Positions 8,207-16,596 of a stretch of DNA of 64,000 nt are shown here, piece by piece. Made by a program: the position numbers and the translations under genes. Source of the stretch: Croceibacterium xixiisoli (GTDB lineage Bacteria > Pseudomonadota > Alphaproteobacteria > Sphingomonadales > Sphingomonadaceae); NCBI RefSeq assembly GCF_009827305.1, contig NZ_WTYJ01000003.1, positions 248,001-312,000 of the forward strand, given 5' to 3'. Position 1 is the first letter of the stretch. Each line of letters begins with the position of its first letter. The notes under the pieces were generated by a model that was given only the letters and a program-made list of their open reading frames with translations, did no database searches and was not told the origin of the DNA.

Positions 8207-9865
8207 TCAGACGAGCGCCGCCTGTCGTGCATCGGCCAGCACCATGTCCGCGCCCTTTTCGGCGGCCATGATGGTCGGCGCATTGGTGTTGCCGCTCGGG
8301 ATCTTGGGGAAGACCGAGGCGTCGATCACCCGCAGCCCTTCCACGCCGCGCACGCGCAGCTGCGGATCGAGCGGGAAGCGTTCGTCACCCATCGCGACCG
8401 TGCCGACCGCGTGATAGAGCGTCCCGCCGGCGAGCTTCGCATAGCCGAGCATTTCTTCATCGGTCTGGCCGAACGGATCGCCCGGCACCTTCAGATAGGG
8501 CTTGAGCGCGGGCTGTTGCCAGATGGCGCGAATGATCTTGAGCTGATCGACCACGCTCTGCTGATCCATCGGGTCAGACAGATAATTGGGCACGATCGAC
8601 GGGCGATCGAGACCATTGGGGGTCTTGGCGTGGATCGATCCGCGCGATTCCGGCCGCACCTGGCACGGGTTGGAGGCCAGGCCCGGTTCCTTGTCCAGCC
8701 GCAGGCCCTGGAACTCGTTCAGGAATTCCAGATCCATGCTGGCCGCCATCACATGGATTTGCACATCGGGGAAATCCAGCGTGTCGCGGGTTTTCACGAA
8801 GGCGCAGCCATGGGCCACGGCGTAGGAGAGCAGGCCCTTGCGGCTGGTGCCATATTTGGCGATCTGGCCCAGCAGGTTCACGCCCCGGCTCAGATAGTTG
8901 ATCGAATGAATATCTTCCTTCAGCGTCGCCTGGCAGCCGATCATGTAGTGATCCTGCATGTTTTCGCCCACCAGCGGCGAATCCTGCACTACCTGCACGC
9001 CCAGCTTCTGCAGCAGCGCGCCCTGGCCCACGCCGGACACTTCCAGCAGCTTGGGGCTTTCCACCGCACCTGCGGCCAGGATCACCTCGCGGCTCACCAT
9101 CACGCGGCGGCGCTGGCCGCCCTGGTCGAATTCCACGCCCACGGCCTTCTTCCCGCGGAAGATGATCTTGGTGGTCATGGCATGGGTTTCGACCAGCAGG
9201 TTTTCCCGCTTCATCACCGGGTGGAGATAGGCGACGGCGGTCGACTGGCGGCGGCCGTTCTTGGCCGTCATCTGGAAGAAGCTGACGCCTTCCTGATTGC
9301 CGTCGTTCAGATCTTCCTTGAACGGAATGCCATATTCCACGCAGGCTTCGACCAGCGCGGCGCTGACCGGGTGCTGTTCGGGAAAATCGCAAACATTCAG
9401 CGGGCCATCGCCGCCGTGGAATTCATTCTTGCCGCGTTCCTGGCGTTCGCTCTTGCGGAAATAGGGCAGCACCTCGTCCCAGCTCCAGCCGCGCGCACCC
9501 ATCTGGGCCCAGCCGTCATAATCGGCCGACTGGCCACGCACATACAGCAGCCCGTTGATCGAGCTCGAACCGCCCAGCACCTTGCCCTTGGGCCATTTGT
9601 GGCGACGGTTGCCCGAACCTTCGTCCACCTCGGTTTCATACAGCCAGTTGACCTTGGGGTCGTTCAGCGTCTTGCCGAAACCGATCGGCGTGTGGATCAT
9701 GACGTTGGACAGGAACTGCTTGGGTTCCTTCAGCGGGCGATCGTCCCCGCCGGCTTCCAGCAGCACCACATTGAATTCGCCGCTGGCGCTCAGCCGGTTG
9801 GCCAGCACGCAGCCGGCGCTACCCGCACCAACGATCACATAATCCGCAAACAGATCGGCGGCCAT
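8207..9865 (-). CDS. GMC-family FAD-dependent alcohol oxidase/dehydrogenase
   Basis: A 552-residue glucose-methanol-choline oxidoreductase. The FAD dinucleotide motif VGAGSAGCVLANRLS is at the N-terminus. GMC signature 1 is around KGKVLGGSSSINGLLYVRG and signature 2 is in the middle (AAGAVESPKLLEVSGVG). The C-terminal active site has the catalytic His in YHAVGTVAMG and the SGNTNAPTIMAAEKGAD segment. No export signal is seen, so it probably acts in the cytoplasm or at the membrane face. It is divergent from the DUF3237 gene. In Sphingobium SYK-6, GMC enzymes (PhcC, PhcD) oxidise the side-chain alcohol of a phenylcoumaran, so a similar lignin-dimer alcohol is a reasonable candidate substrate. 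Confidence 0.88.
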   Translation of the reverse strand: MAADLFADYVIVGAGSAGCVLANRLSASGEFNVVLLEAGGDDRPLKEPKQFLSNVMIHTPIGFGKTLNDPKVNWLYETEVDEGSGNRRHKWPKGKVLGGSSSINGLLYVRGQSADYDGWAQMGARGWSWDEVLPYFRKSERQERGKNEFHGGDGPLNVCDFPEQHPVSAALVEACVEYGIPFKEDLNDGNQEGVSFFQMTAKNGRRQSTAVAYLHPVMKRENLLVETHAMTTKIIFRGKKAVGVEFDQGGQRRRVMVSREVILAAGAVESPKLLEVSGVGQGALLQKLGVQVVQDSPLVGENMQDHYMIGCQATLKEDIHSINYLSRGVNLLGQIAKYGTSRKGLLSYAVAHGCAFVKTRDTLDFPDVQIHVMAASMDLEFLNEFQGLRLDKEPGLASNPCQVRPESRGSIHAKTPNGLDRPSIVPNYLSDPMDQQSVVDQLKIIRAIWQQPALKPYLKVPGDPFGQTDEEMLGYAKLAGGTLYHAVGTVAMGDERFPLDPQLRVRGVEGLRVIDASVFPKIPSGNTNAPTIMAAEKGADMVLADARQAALV

Positions 9866-10010
9866 TCACACTCTCCCTATCATTGCACGCCCGTGATGTG
9901 TGCACGCGATGTGCATACTGGGCGCGTGAGTCGCTTGCGTCACAGGCTAGGGGGCTTAGGCTCCCCGGTCACGGACAACATTGATGCATAACATTGACGG
10001 GAGAACGCGA

Positions 10011-10472
10011 ATGATCAAGCCGGAGCTTGAGTTTGTCTACGAAGCGAGCGGCGATCTGGACCCCCCGCGGGAGATCGGCCAGGTGGTGGACGGCACCCGC
10101 CGGATCATCCCTATCGTGGGTGGCGGATCGGTAAAGGGGCCGAAAATTTCCGGCCGGCTGATGGGCAATTCGGCCGACTGGCAGTTGACTCGGCCCGATG
10201 GCGTGACCGTGGCCGATGCTATCTACGCCATCGAAACCGATGACGGCGCGATCATCCAGATCCGCAACAAGGGGCTGCGCCACGGCCCGGCCGAAGTGAT
10301 GGACCGGCTGCGGCGCGGGGAAGAGGTCGACCCGGCCGAATATTACTTCCGCACCGTGCCCGAATTCATCGCGCCCACCGGTCCCTACGACTGGATGAAC
10401 AAGTCGATCTTCATCTGCAGCGGCGCGCGTTATGCCGCCGGCATCAAGCTGTGGGTGTGGCGGGTGCTGTAG
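10011..10472 (+). CDS. DUF3237 family protein, possible cofactor-independent decarboxylase
   Basis: A 153-residue single-domain DUF3237 protein; recognisable parts are IPIVGGGSVKGPKISGRLM, DAIYAIETDDGA and the final YAAGIKLWVWRVL. ATG 10011 has a GGGAG ribosome-binding site; a TTG 30 bases upstream is less likely. As I recall, the SYK-6 enzymes PhcF and PhcG, which decarboxylate the oxidised phenylcoumaran to a stilbene, carry DUF3237. Placement divergent from a GMC alcohol oxidase and near a stilbene dioxygenase makes that role attractive here. The family is broad, so this is inference. Confidence 0.8.
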   Translation: MIKPELEFVYEASGDLDPPREIGQVVDGTRRIIPIVGGGSVKGPKISGRLMGNSADWQLTRPDGVTVADAIYAIETDDGAIIQIRNKGLRHGPAEVMDRLRRGEEVDPAEYYFRTVPEFIAPTGPYDWMNKSIFICSGARYAAGIKLWVWRVL

Positions 10473-10708
10473 TGACGGGTGCAGGAGGGGGTGGCACATC
10501 CGAGATAGCGGCGGCCGCCCCTGAGCGCAGTCAAGGCCCAAGCGGCGATCTTTTTGCGTGCGTGCCCATAGAAGCCGGTGACAGCGCGTACCGTGACGCC
10601 TTCCACCCGTGATTTGCGCCGAAGTCGGCGGAGGTTGATAGATACACTTTCACCGCAGTTCCAATACACGGATTTTGCGGGTGTCCAGTTGTCAGCCAGC
10701 TTAGCCGG
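10473..10708. other. Intergenic stretch of unknown content
   Basis: No convincing gene. Leftward readings give short Arg/Ala-rich ORFs without recognisable domains. A small GC-rich start gives way to less GC-rich DNA toward the hypothetical gene on its right. It may be the edge of an inserted segment or a decayed gene. Confidence 0.4.
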
Positions 10709-11095
10709 CTAAGCTTCGCCGCTGTGGTCATCGCCGGATATGTTCGGACAACGGTTGCGTATCTCCCGTGCCAATACAGGAGCGACCTCTATGCCGAAGT
10801 TCCGGCTATTCCGCATGTCAAATTGCATTGCGTCTGCCATCAGCGACGCAACGGGCTGCATTAGCTGTTTCTGTGTTGCGCCCGTAGAAATGCCATACTT
10901 AGTCATCAAGGTTTTTACAGCCACGTCCTGCGCGACCCATAAGTGATTATTCGTTCCAGCGATGATCGTGCTTCCACCCATCGCGCGCTCAGTGGACCAG
11001 ACACGCCGAAATAGCTTAGTTTTTTCGCTGGCCAGAGACGGAAGTATAAATACAATAAATCCAAATATGGCAGCAATTAATATGAGTATTTCCAT
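10709..11095 (-). CDS. Hypothetical membrane-anchored protein in an AT-richer segment
   Basis: A 128-residue ORF from ATG 11095 with a GGGGG ribosome-binding stretch upstream; in-frame starts up to 11176 exist but add no hydrophobic or family sequence. The N-terminus (MEILILIAAIFGFIVFILP) is a clear transmembrane helix or uncleaved signal. The rest is soluble, with Met/Asn/Gln-rich parts. I do not recognise a family. Codon use is clearly less GC-rich than that of the neighbours (runs such as aaatacaataaatcc), which suggests recent acquisition or an orphan gene. Confidence 0.6.
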   Translation of the reverse strand: MEILILIAAIFGFIVFILPSLASEKTKLFRRVWSTERAMGGSTIIAGTNNHLWVAQDVAVKTLMTKYGISTGATQKQLMQPVASLMADAMQFDMRNSRNFGIEVAPVLAREIRNRCPNISGDDHSGEA

Positions 11096-11206
11096 TTTAT
11101 GCCCCCATTTCGTTGAAATTTTGTTGACAGTGCGCTTAACTAATATCTGGCGACGCATCGTGACACTGTAGGCCATGGGCCGCCGCTTCGGGACGGCGGA
11201 GCATCG

Positions 11207-11240
11207 GAAGCCGCGCGCCGGCGTTCCACCGGCGCGCTTC
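11207..11240 (-). terminator. Hairpin after the benzoylformate-decarboxylase-like gene
   Basis: A 9-bp perfect stem, GCGCGCCGG (11213-11221) and CCGGCGCGC (11229-11237), with weak flanking GAA/TTC pairing, lies just beyond the leftward stop codon at 11267. A second short GC hairpin (CGCCG/CGGCG) lies to its left. No clear T tract. Confidence 0.55.
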
Positions 11241-11266
11241 CCTCATGCTTTTTCCGTCCGCCCCAG

Positions 11267-12817
11267 TCAGGCGATCCGCACATCCAGCAGGCTGGGGCCC
11301 TTGTGGCCCAGGCTCCAGTTCAGCGCGTCGTCCAGCGTGTCCACGGCATCGACCTTGCGCGCGGGCAGGCCCTGGGCTTCGGCCAGCTTCACGAAATCCA
11401 GGCCCGTCAGGTCGCAGCCCGGCACATGATTCATGCCGAATTCTGCCGAAAACCCGGTCAGCGCGGCATAGGCGGCGTTGTTCAGGATGATGAAGCTGAC
11501 ATCGGCCTGTTCCTGCTGCGCGGAAAACAGGCCCTGGATCGTGTACATGGCCGCGCCATCACCCAGCACGGCAATCACCTTGTCCGACTGGCCCAGCGCG
11601 ACACCGACAGCGGCGGGCAGCGAATAGCCCAGGCCACCGCTGGCGCAGGTGTAGAACCCGCCTTCGCGCGTGATCGGCAGCGTATCATGCACCGGGCCAC
11701 GCGCGGTGGGGGATTCTTCCACGATCACCGCATTGGCCGGGCGCAGTTCGGCCAAGCGTTTCAGCACATGGGCGGCGGTCATCGCCGGCTCCGGCGTTTT
11801 GAGCGTATGGCTTACTCCGCCAAAGGCACGCGGGGTGGCCTGATCGGCCAGCGTGTCCAGCGCGGCGGCCACATCGCCCAGCACGCCGCCGCCGCCGGGC
11901 AGGGCGGCCAGATGCTGCGGGTCGTCGGACAGGGCGATCAGTTGCGCCCCTTCCGGCCAATGCGGGCCCGTGCCCTCCACGTGATAGGTGAACACCGGCG
12001 CCCCAACCACGATGATCGCATCATGCGGCGCCAGCAGATTGCGGATCTTGTCGCGCCAGGCCGGCAGGAAACCGGCAAATTGCGGGTGGTCTTCGGGGAA
12101 AACCTCACGCGCGGCATAGGGCGCGGCCCAGACCGACAGGCCGGATTTTTCCGCCAGCCGGATTGCCGGCTGCCAGGCGCCCGAATTGGCCGCCGCCGTG
12201 CCGATCACCAGCGCCGGATTCTTCGCTTCGTTCAGCAGGCTGGCAATGCGGGCGATCCCGGCCGGGTCGGCCATGGTGCGCAGCGTCAGATCGGGCAGGG
12301 CGGGCATGTCGCATTCCCGGTCCCAGTCATCCACCGGGATGGAAACGAACACCGGGCCCATCGGCGGGGTTATGGCAATGGCGAACGCGCGGGCCAGCGC
12401 CAGCGGCACATCCTCGGCGCGGGCCGGTTCGACCGCATATTTGACATAGGGGCGCGGAAATTCGGTCGGCCGTTCGGCAAACAGGAACGGATCGAATGGC
12501 AGGATGCTGCGCGCCTGCTGCCCGGCGGTGACCACCACCGGGGTGTTGTTCTTCCAGGCGGTGAACAGATTGCCCAGCGAATGGCCGGTCCCGGCCGAAG
12601 AATGCAGATTGACCAGCGCCGGCTTGCCCGATGCGCGGGCATAACCATCGGCCATGCCCACCACCACCGCCTCGTTCAGCCCCATCACATAGGGAAACGG
12701 CATCGCCTTCAGCATCGGCAGCTCGGTGCTGCCCGGATTGCCGAACAGCCGATCGACGCCGAAATGCTGGAATACTTTGAAGGCGGCTTCGCGGACTGTA
12801 AGGCGCACGGCAGACAT
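11267..12817 (-). CDS. mdlC: Thiamine-diphosphate enzyme, benzoylformate decarboxylase-like
   Basis: A 516-residue ThDP-dependent decarboxylase. Catalytic residues of benzoylformate decarboxylase are all present: Ser30 in FGNPGSTELPM, Glu49 in GLNEAVVVGMADGYA, His72 in LHSSAGTGHSLGN and His279 in APVFTYHVEGTG. The ThDP/Mg motif begins GDGAAMYT and ends ILNN. The likely reaction is decarboxylation of an aromatic 2-oxo acid to an aldehyde. No mandelate racemase or mandelate dehydrogenase is adjacent, so the true substrate may be a methoxylated arylglyoxylate from lignin. The start overlaps the stop of the upstream MFS gene by one base (TGATG), so transporter and enzyme probably form one operon. 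Confidence 0.88.
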   Translation of the reverse strand: MSAVRLTVREAAFKVFQHFGVDRLFGNPGSTELPMLKAMPFPYVMGLNEAVVVGMADGYARASGKPALVNLHSSAGTGHSLGNLFTAWKNNTPVVVTAGQQARSILPFDPFLFAERPTEFPRPYVKYAVEPARAEDVPLALARAFAIAITPPMGPVFVSIPVDDWDRECDMPALPDLTLRTMADPAGIARIASLLNEAKNPALVIGTAAANSGAWQPAIRLAEKSGLSVWAAPYAAREVFPEDHPQFAGFLPAWRDKIRNLLAPHDAIIVVGAPVFTYHVEGTGPHWPEGAQLIALSDDPQHLAALPGGGGVLGDVAAALDTLADQATPRAFGGVSHTLKTPEPAMTAAHVLKRLAELRPANAVIVEESPTARGPVHDTLPITREGGFYTCASGGLGYSLPAAVGVALGQSDKVIAVLGDGAAMYTIQGLFSAQQEQADVSFIILNNAAYAALTGFSAEFGMNHVPGCDLTGLDFVKLAEAQGLPARKVDAVDTLDDALNWSLGHKGPSLLDVRIA

Positions 12818-14445
12818 CAGATCGGTTCTCCTCCAGCGCGGGCGCGCTCGATAACAGTGGCTTCGTCGCGGCGGACGCGCAGCAGCACCACCAGCAGGCA
12901 GACGCCGATAACCGGCGCGACCACATTGATGGACATGATCGCCTGTGCCAGATCGCCGCCGGTGCGATCGCTGACGATGCCGACGAAATAGGGCCCCATA
13001 CCAAGGCCAAGCAGCGTCGTCACGATGATGAACACCGATGACGTGATGCCCCGCATGCGCGGCAGGACCAGATCATACAGCAGCGAATAGAGCGGCGGCA
13101 GCCACAGCGTCAGGATCAGGCTGTAGAACACGAAGCGCAGGTAGAAACTGCCCGGATCGGGCGCGCTGAACGTCCACAGGCCGAACAACGGTGACACGCA
13201 GAGCGAGAAGATTGTCAGCCACACGCGGCCCTGACCGCCCATGCGCTTGGTCAGCCAATCGCTCAGCGGGCCGGCCACGATCGGGCCGATCATGCCGAGC
13301 ACGGCAGACAGCAGGCCGAACTGCACGCCGGTTTCCGCCGGGGAGAGGCCGAAAGCGCGGTTGAGGAATGACGGCGTGAAGCCCATCACCCCATAATTGA
13401 TCGATGTCTGCAGGCCAGCGACTACCACCAGCATGATGACGGAGGGGGACAGCACGACATTATAGGTCGGCTTGTCGGTCAGCTTGAACGACTGGAACAG
13501 GTTCAGCACCACGAAGGCGCCGAAGCCGACCACGAACCATTGCAGCACATGGGGATCGAGCGACAGGCCCAGCGCCTCGATCGGCGGGCGCGGGGAAAAG
13601 CCCTGTGCCAAATGGGTCATGCTGATGCACACGGTCAGGATCACGGCCAGGCCGATCAGATTGATCGCCCACTGCTTGCCCCCGGCCTTGCGGTGCCACA
13701 GCATGAACCAGTTGGCGCCCGGGGTGACGGCACCCAGCACGGCGGCGCTGGCCTTGAACGGATGCGGATCGGCCGGGGCCGTGATCCCGTCCATCGCCCC
13801 GCGCACGGGTTCCTTCATGCGATAGATCATCCAGGCGAGCGGGAAACCAGGCAGGGCGGCCACCAGAAAGGCGAACTGCCAGCCGGAGAAATTCATCGGC
13901 GCGCCACCACCGGCATAGCGCACGTCCCACCAATGGGCGACCACACCGCCCAGCGTCATGGAGAGGCCCAGACCCAGCGCTACGGCAATGCCCAGCGCGG
14001 CCATGGCCGTGCCGCGCTTGGCGCGGGGGAATTCGTCGAAGATGATGCTGTTGGCTGCCGGTTGCGCGGCGGCTTCACCGATGCCCACACCCAGGCGGGA
14101 CAGCGCCAGCAGGGTGAAGCTGGTGGCGAAGGCGGCCATGCCGGCGGAAATCGACCAGAAGAACACGCAGATGCCGAGCAGTCGGGTGCGGACCCAGCCA
14201 TCGACCAGCCGCCCGAGGGGCAAGGAAAACAGCGCGTAGAACAGCGCGAAGACCGTCCCATAGAGCAGGCCCAGCTCGGCGTCGCCAATGCCCAGATCCT
14301 TGCGGATGCTCGGCGCCAGGATGGACAGGATCTGCCGGTCCAGCAGGCTCATCGCCTGTGCGGAAGATACCAGGATCAGCGCATACCAGCCCGCGCGCGA
14401 GACTTCGGGTACCGGCTTCGACGTGTCATCTGCGGCTGTTGCCAT
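12817..14445 (-). CDS. MFS transporter
   Basis: A 542-residue major facilitator protein with 12 predicted hydrophobic segments. It has the first-helix sequence QAMSLLDRQILSILAP and the loop motif GRLVDGWVRTRLL. The start is ATG 14445, preceded by an AGAGGAC ribosome-binding site. A large loop around residues 200-290, longer than in most MFS carriers, separates the two halves. It is coupled by a one-base overlap to the benzoylformate-decarboxylase-like gene, so an aromatic 2-oxo acid or related acid is a plausible substrate. This spinster-like type is common in sphingomonad catabolic clusters. Confidence 0.83.
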   Translation of the reverse strand: MATAADDTSKPVPEVSRAGWYALILVSSAQAMSLLDRQILSILAPSIRKDLGIGDAELGLLYGTVFALFYALFSLPLGRLVDGWVRTRLLGICVFFWSISAGMAAFATSFTLLALSRLGVGIGEAAAQPAANSIIFDEFPRAKRGTAMAALGIAVALGLGLSMTLGGVVAHWWDVRYAGGGAPMNFSGWQFAFLVAALPGFPLAWMIYRMKEPVRGAMDGITAPADPHPFKASAAVLGAVTPGANWFMLWHRKAGGKQWAINLIGLAVILTVCISMTHLAQGFSPRPPIEALGLSLDPHVLQWFVVGFGAFVVLNLFQSFKLTDKPTYNVVLSPSVIMLVVVAGLQTSINYGVMGFTPSFLNRAFGLSPAETGVQFGLLSAVLGMIGPIVAGPLSDWLTKRMGGQGRVWLTIFSLCVSPLFGLWTFSAPDPGSFYLRFVFYSLILTLWLPPLYSLLYDLVLPRMRGITSSVFIIVTTLLGLGMGPYFVGIVSDRTGGDLAQAIMSINVVAPVIGVCLLVVLLRVRRDEATVIERARAGGEPI

Positions 14446-14562
14446 AAACGTCCTCTTTATCCCCAAATGCGGCGCGGGTTTTCCCGGCATGGTTGCGGGC
14501 CTTTATGGGCCCGGTCGGGGCGTTTTGTCGCGGCCCCCCGCGGTTTTTTCGCATTTCGCCTT

Positions 14563-14610
14563 GCAGCGGCATGAATGGGCAGCGGCATGAATGGGCACCG
14601 GCGTGAACGG
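14563..14610. repeat. Three tandem 16-bp repeats
   Basis: Two identical 16-mers, GCAGCGGCATGAATGG (14563-14578 and 14579-14594), are followed by a third copy with three changes, GCACCGGCGTGAACGG (14595-14610). They lie in the spacer between the NmrA-family gene and the MFS gene, on the promoter side of the MFS operon. They could be iterons for a regulator or replication-slippage products. Confidence 0.85.
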
Positions 14611-14615
14611 GTGTA

Positions 14616-14645
14616 GCCCCGGCTGAACGCTTGTCCAGCCGGGGC
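14616..14645 (-). terminator. Hairpin after the NmrA-family gene
   Basis: GCCCCGGCTG (14616-14625) and CAGCCGGGGC (14636-14645) form a perfect 10-bp stem with a 10-base loop, seven bases beyond the leftward stop codon. No T tract is obvious. Confidence 0.65.
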
Positions 14646-14651
14646 GATTGG

Positions 14652-15512
14652 TCACACCTTGGCCAAGGCCGCTGCGATGGTTTCGCTGATCGGGGTGGTC
14701 GGGCGACCCGACAGCCGGCTCAGATCCTTGCTGTCGTTGTAAAGCTCGCCTTCGCCCGAAAGCGCGCTGGTGTTGGCCAGCATGGCGGCGACCGGCGCGG
14801 GCAGGCCAACGCCTTCCAGCACCTTGGCATATTCGGCTTCGGTCTGGTTGACATAGGCGACATCCTTGCCGGACTGGCGCGCGACTTCGGCGGCGAATTC
14901 GGCCATGGTCCAGCTCTGGTCACCGGCGAGTTCATAGATGTCGCCACCCTTGCCATCGGCCAGCGCCGCGGCGGCTCCGGCGGCCAGGTCGGCCCGCGAC
15001 GCGGTGGACAGCCGCCCATCGCCGACCGCGCCCAATACCGCCCCGGCGCTGATCGACTGGGCCAGCCCGCCGACATAGTTTTCCGAATACCAGCCGTTGC
15101 GCAGCACATCGTAATTCAGGCCGCTGTCGGCCAGCAGCTTTTCCGTGGCGACATGCTCGGGCGCCAACTGCAGGCGCGACTGATCGCCCTTCAGAATGGA
15201 GGTATAGGCGATGTAGGATACGCCCTCATCCTTGGCGGCATCGATCACATTGCCATGCTGGCGTTCGCGTTCGCCCACGGCATTGCCCGAAATCAGCAAC
15301 AGCCGGTCCACGCCCTTGAGCGCGTCGGCGAAGCTGGCGGCATCGTCATAATCGGCCTGGCGCAACTGCACGCCCTTGTCGGCGTAGGACGCCAGGGCTT
15401 CGGTGTTGCGCGCGATGGCGATGATATCGCCTGGCGCAACGCGCCGCAGCAGATCATCCAGCACCAGGCGGCCAAGCTGACCGGTCGCACCGGTCACGGC
15501 ATAGGTCGTCAT
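14652..15512 (-). CDS. NmrA-family NAD(P)H:quinone oxidoreductase-like protein
   Basis: A 286-residue atypical short-chain reductase. The N-terminal nucleotide motif is VTGATGQLGRLV, and the sequence resembles E. coli QorB/QOR2, including RQADYDDAASFADAL and LLLISGNAVGERERQHGNVI. The start ATG 15512 follows an AGAGGGA ribosome-binding site; longer in-frame readings run into the LigW-like gene. It lies 14 bases after that gene and is the last of a four-gene leftward run. It may reduce quinones formed from hydroquinone or catechol intermediates, or act as a redox sensor. Substrate inferred only. Confidence 0.82.
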   Translation of the reverse strand: MTTYAVTGATGQLGRLVLDDLLRRVAPGDIIAIARNTEALASYADKGVQLRQADYDDAASFADALKGVDRLLLISGNAVGERERQHGNVIDAAKDEGVSYIAYTSILKGDQSRLQLAPEHVATEKLLADSGLNYDVLRNGWYSENYVGGLAQSISAGAVLGAVGDGRLSTASRADLAAGAAAALADGKGGDIYELAGDQSWTMAEFAAEVARQSGKDVAYVNQTEAEYAKVLEGVGLPAPVAAMLANTSALSGEGELYNDSKDLSRLSGRPTTPISETIAAALAKV

Positions 15513-15526
15513 AATTGTGTTCCCTC

Positions 15527-16582
15527 TCAGAGCTTGAACCAGCGTTCCGCATTCGTCTGGAAGAATTTCTTCTTCTGCTGCGGCGTGATCTCTAGATCGT
15601 CGAGCAAACGTACCTCGTCCGGGACGTATTGATAGGGGTAATCCATCGCATACATCACGCGGTCTTCGCCCATTACCTCGATCATCAGCTTGATCGCCGG
15701 GCCGAACGGCATGCCGCTGTTGGTGGCGAGCACATTGTTGCGCATATAATGGAACAGATCGTGGTTCTGCGGCTTCAGCCGCGCATAGCGCTGCGAACGG
15801 ATGCCGGCCTGATGCATGTAGTTCAGCCGCGCCAGCCAATAGGGCAGGCCTTCGCAACCATGGCCCAGCATCAGCTGCAGCCCGGGGTAGCGGTCGAACA
15901 CGCCGGTCGTCAGCAGACGCATCGCGTGATAGCTGGTTTCCACGCCAAAGCCGTAGACGGCGCCATCCAGCCCGGCTTCGGCCATGTCGCCGATCATGCT
16001 GTCGGGCAGGCCCTGCGGATGGATATAGAGCGGCAGGTCCAGATCGGCGCAGGCGCGCAGGATCGGGTCGAACTGTTCTTCATCCAGATAATGGCCATGG
16101 GTGTGGCTGTTGATCTGCACACCGTGGAAACCCAGTTCCTCCTTGCCGCGACGCAGTTCCTCGACCGACCACTGCGGATCGATCGGCGCAACCGCGATCA
16201 TGCCATGGAACCGGTCGGGGTAACGCTCGCACGCGTCCTTCAACTGATCATTGGCATTGCGCGCGATCCGCCTGGCTTCTTCGGGATCGTGCATGGACTG
16301 GGTGCCGGGGCTGGTCAGCGCCAGCACCGCCTTGTCGATGCCGGCATCGTCCATCGCCTGGATGCGCAGCTCGCCCAGATCGAGTAGCCGCTCCCGGATG
16401 AAGGTCGTGCGCTCGGATGGGCTGGTGCCATAGAAACCCCAGAGCGAAACCGTGCCCTTGTCGGCGCGGCCTTCGCGGACCAGCCGCATGATCGCGTCCA
16501 GCTGTTCCTGGGTGGCGAAGGCTTCTTCGGTGGCGATCCGCAGATAGCCCTTCTCGCCGCCGGTCTTGAGTTCTTGAGTCAC
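15527..16582 (-). CDS. ligW: LigW-like 5-carboxyvanillate decarboxylase (amidohydrolase superfamily)
   Basis: A 351-residue metal-dependent, O2-independent aromatic decarboxylase that would convert 5-carboxyvanillate to vanillate and CO2. The N-terminus TQELKTGGEKGYLRIATEEAF closely resembles the LigW proteins of SYK-6 and N. aromaticivorans as I remember them. Metal-ligand regions are present: E19 in ATEEAF, H in YIHP, H in LGHGCEG and D in YAMDYPYQY. The start is GTG 16582, chosen because GAAAGGAAA lies just upstream and it avoids overlap with the preceding gene; an upstream GTG (16609) is less likely. It sits in the ALDH / VAO-like / LigW / NmrA run. Gamma-resorcylate-type decarboxylase is the main alternative. 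Confidence 0.85.
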   Translation of the reverse strand: MTQELKTGGEKGYLRIATEEAFATQEQLDAIMRLVREGRADKGTVSLWGFYGTSPSERTTFIRERLLDLGELRIQAMDDAGIDKAVLALTSPGTQSMHDPEEARRIARNANDQLKDACERYPDRFHGMIAVAPIDPQWSVEELRRGKEELGFHGVQINSHTHGHYLDEEQFDPILRACADLDLPLYIHPQGLPDSMIGDMAEAGLDGAVYGFGVETSYHAMRLLTTGVFDRYPGLQLMLGHGCEGLPYWLARLNYMHQAGIRSQRYARLKPQNHDLFHYMRNNVLATNSGMPFGPAIKLMIEVMGEDRVMYAMDYPYQYVPDEVRLLDDLEITPQQKKKFFQTNAERWFKL

Positions 16583-16596
16583 GCGTTTCCTTTCGT

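Noticed and set aside
7985-9991. 668-codon plus-strand ORF opposite the GMC oxidase
   Set aside because: It is antisense to a gene with full GMC motifs, rich in His/Ala/Arg and without any domain; a shadow of GC-rich codon use.
10430-10731. Two overlapping minus-strand ORFs of 66-79 codons
   Set aside because: No domain, no ribosome-binding site, biased composition; treated as intergenic.
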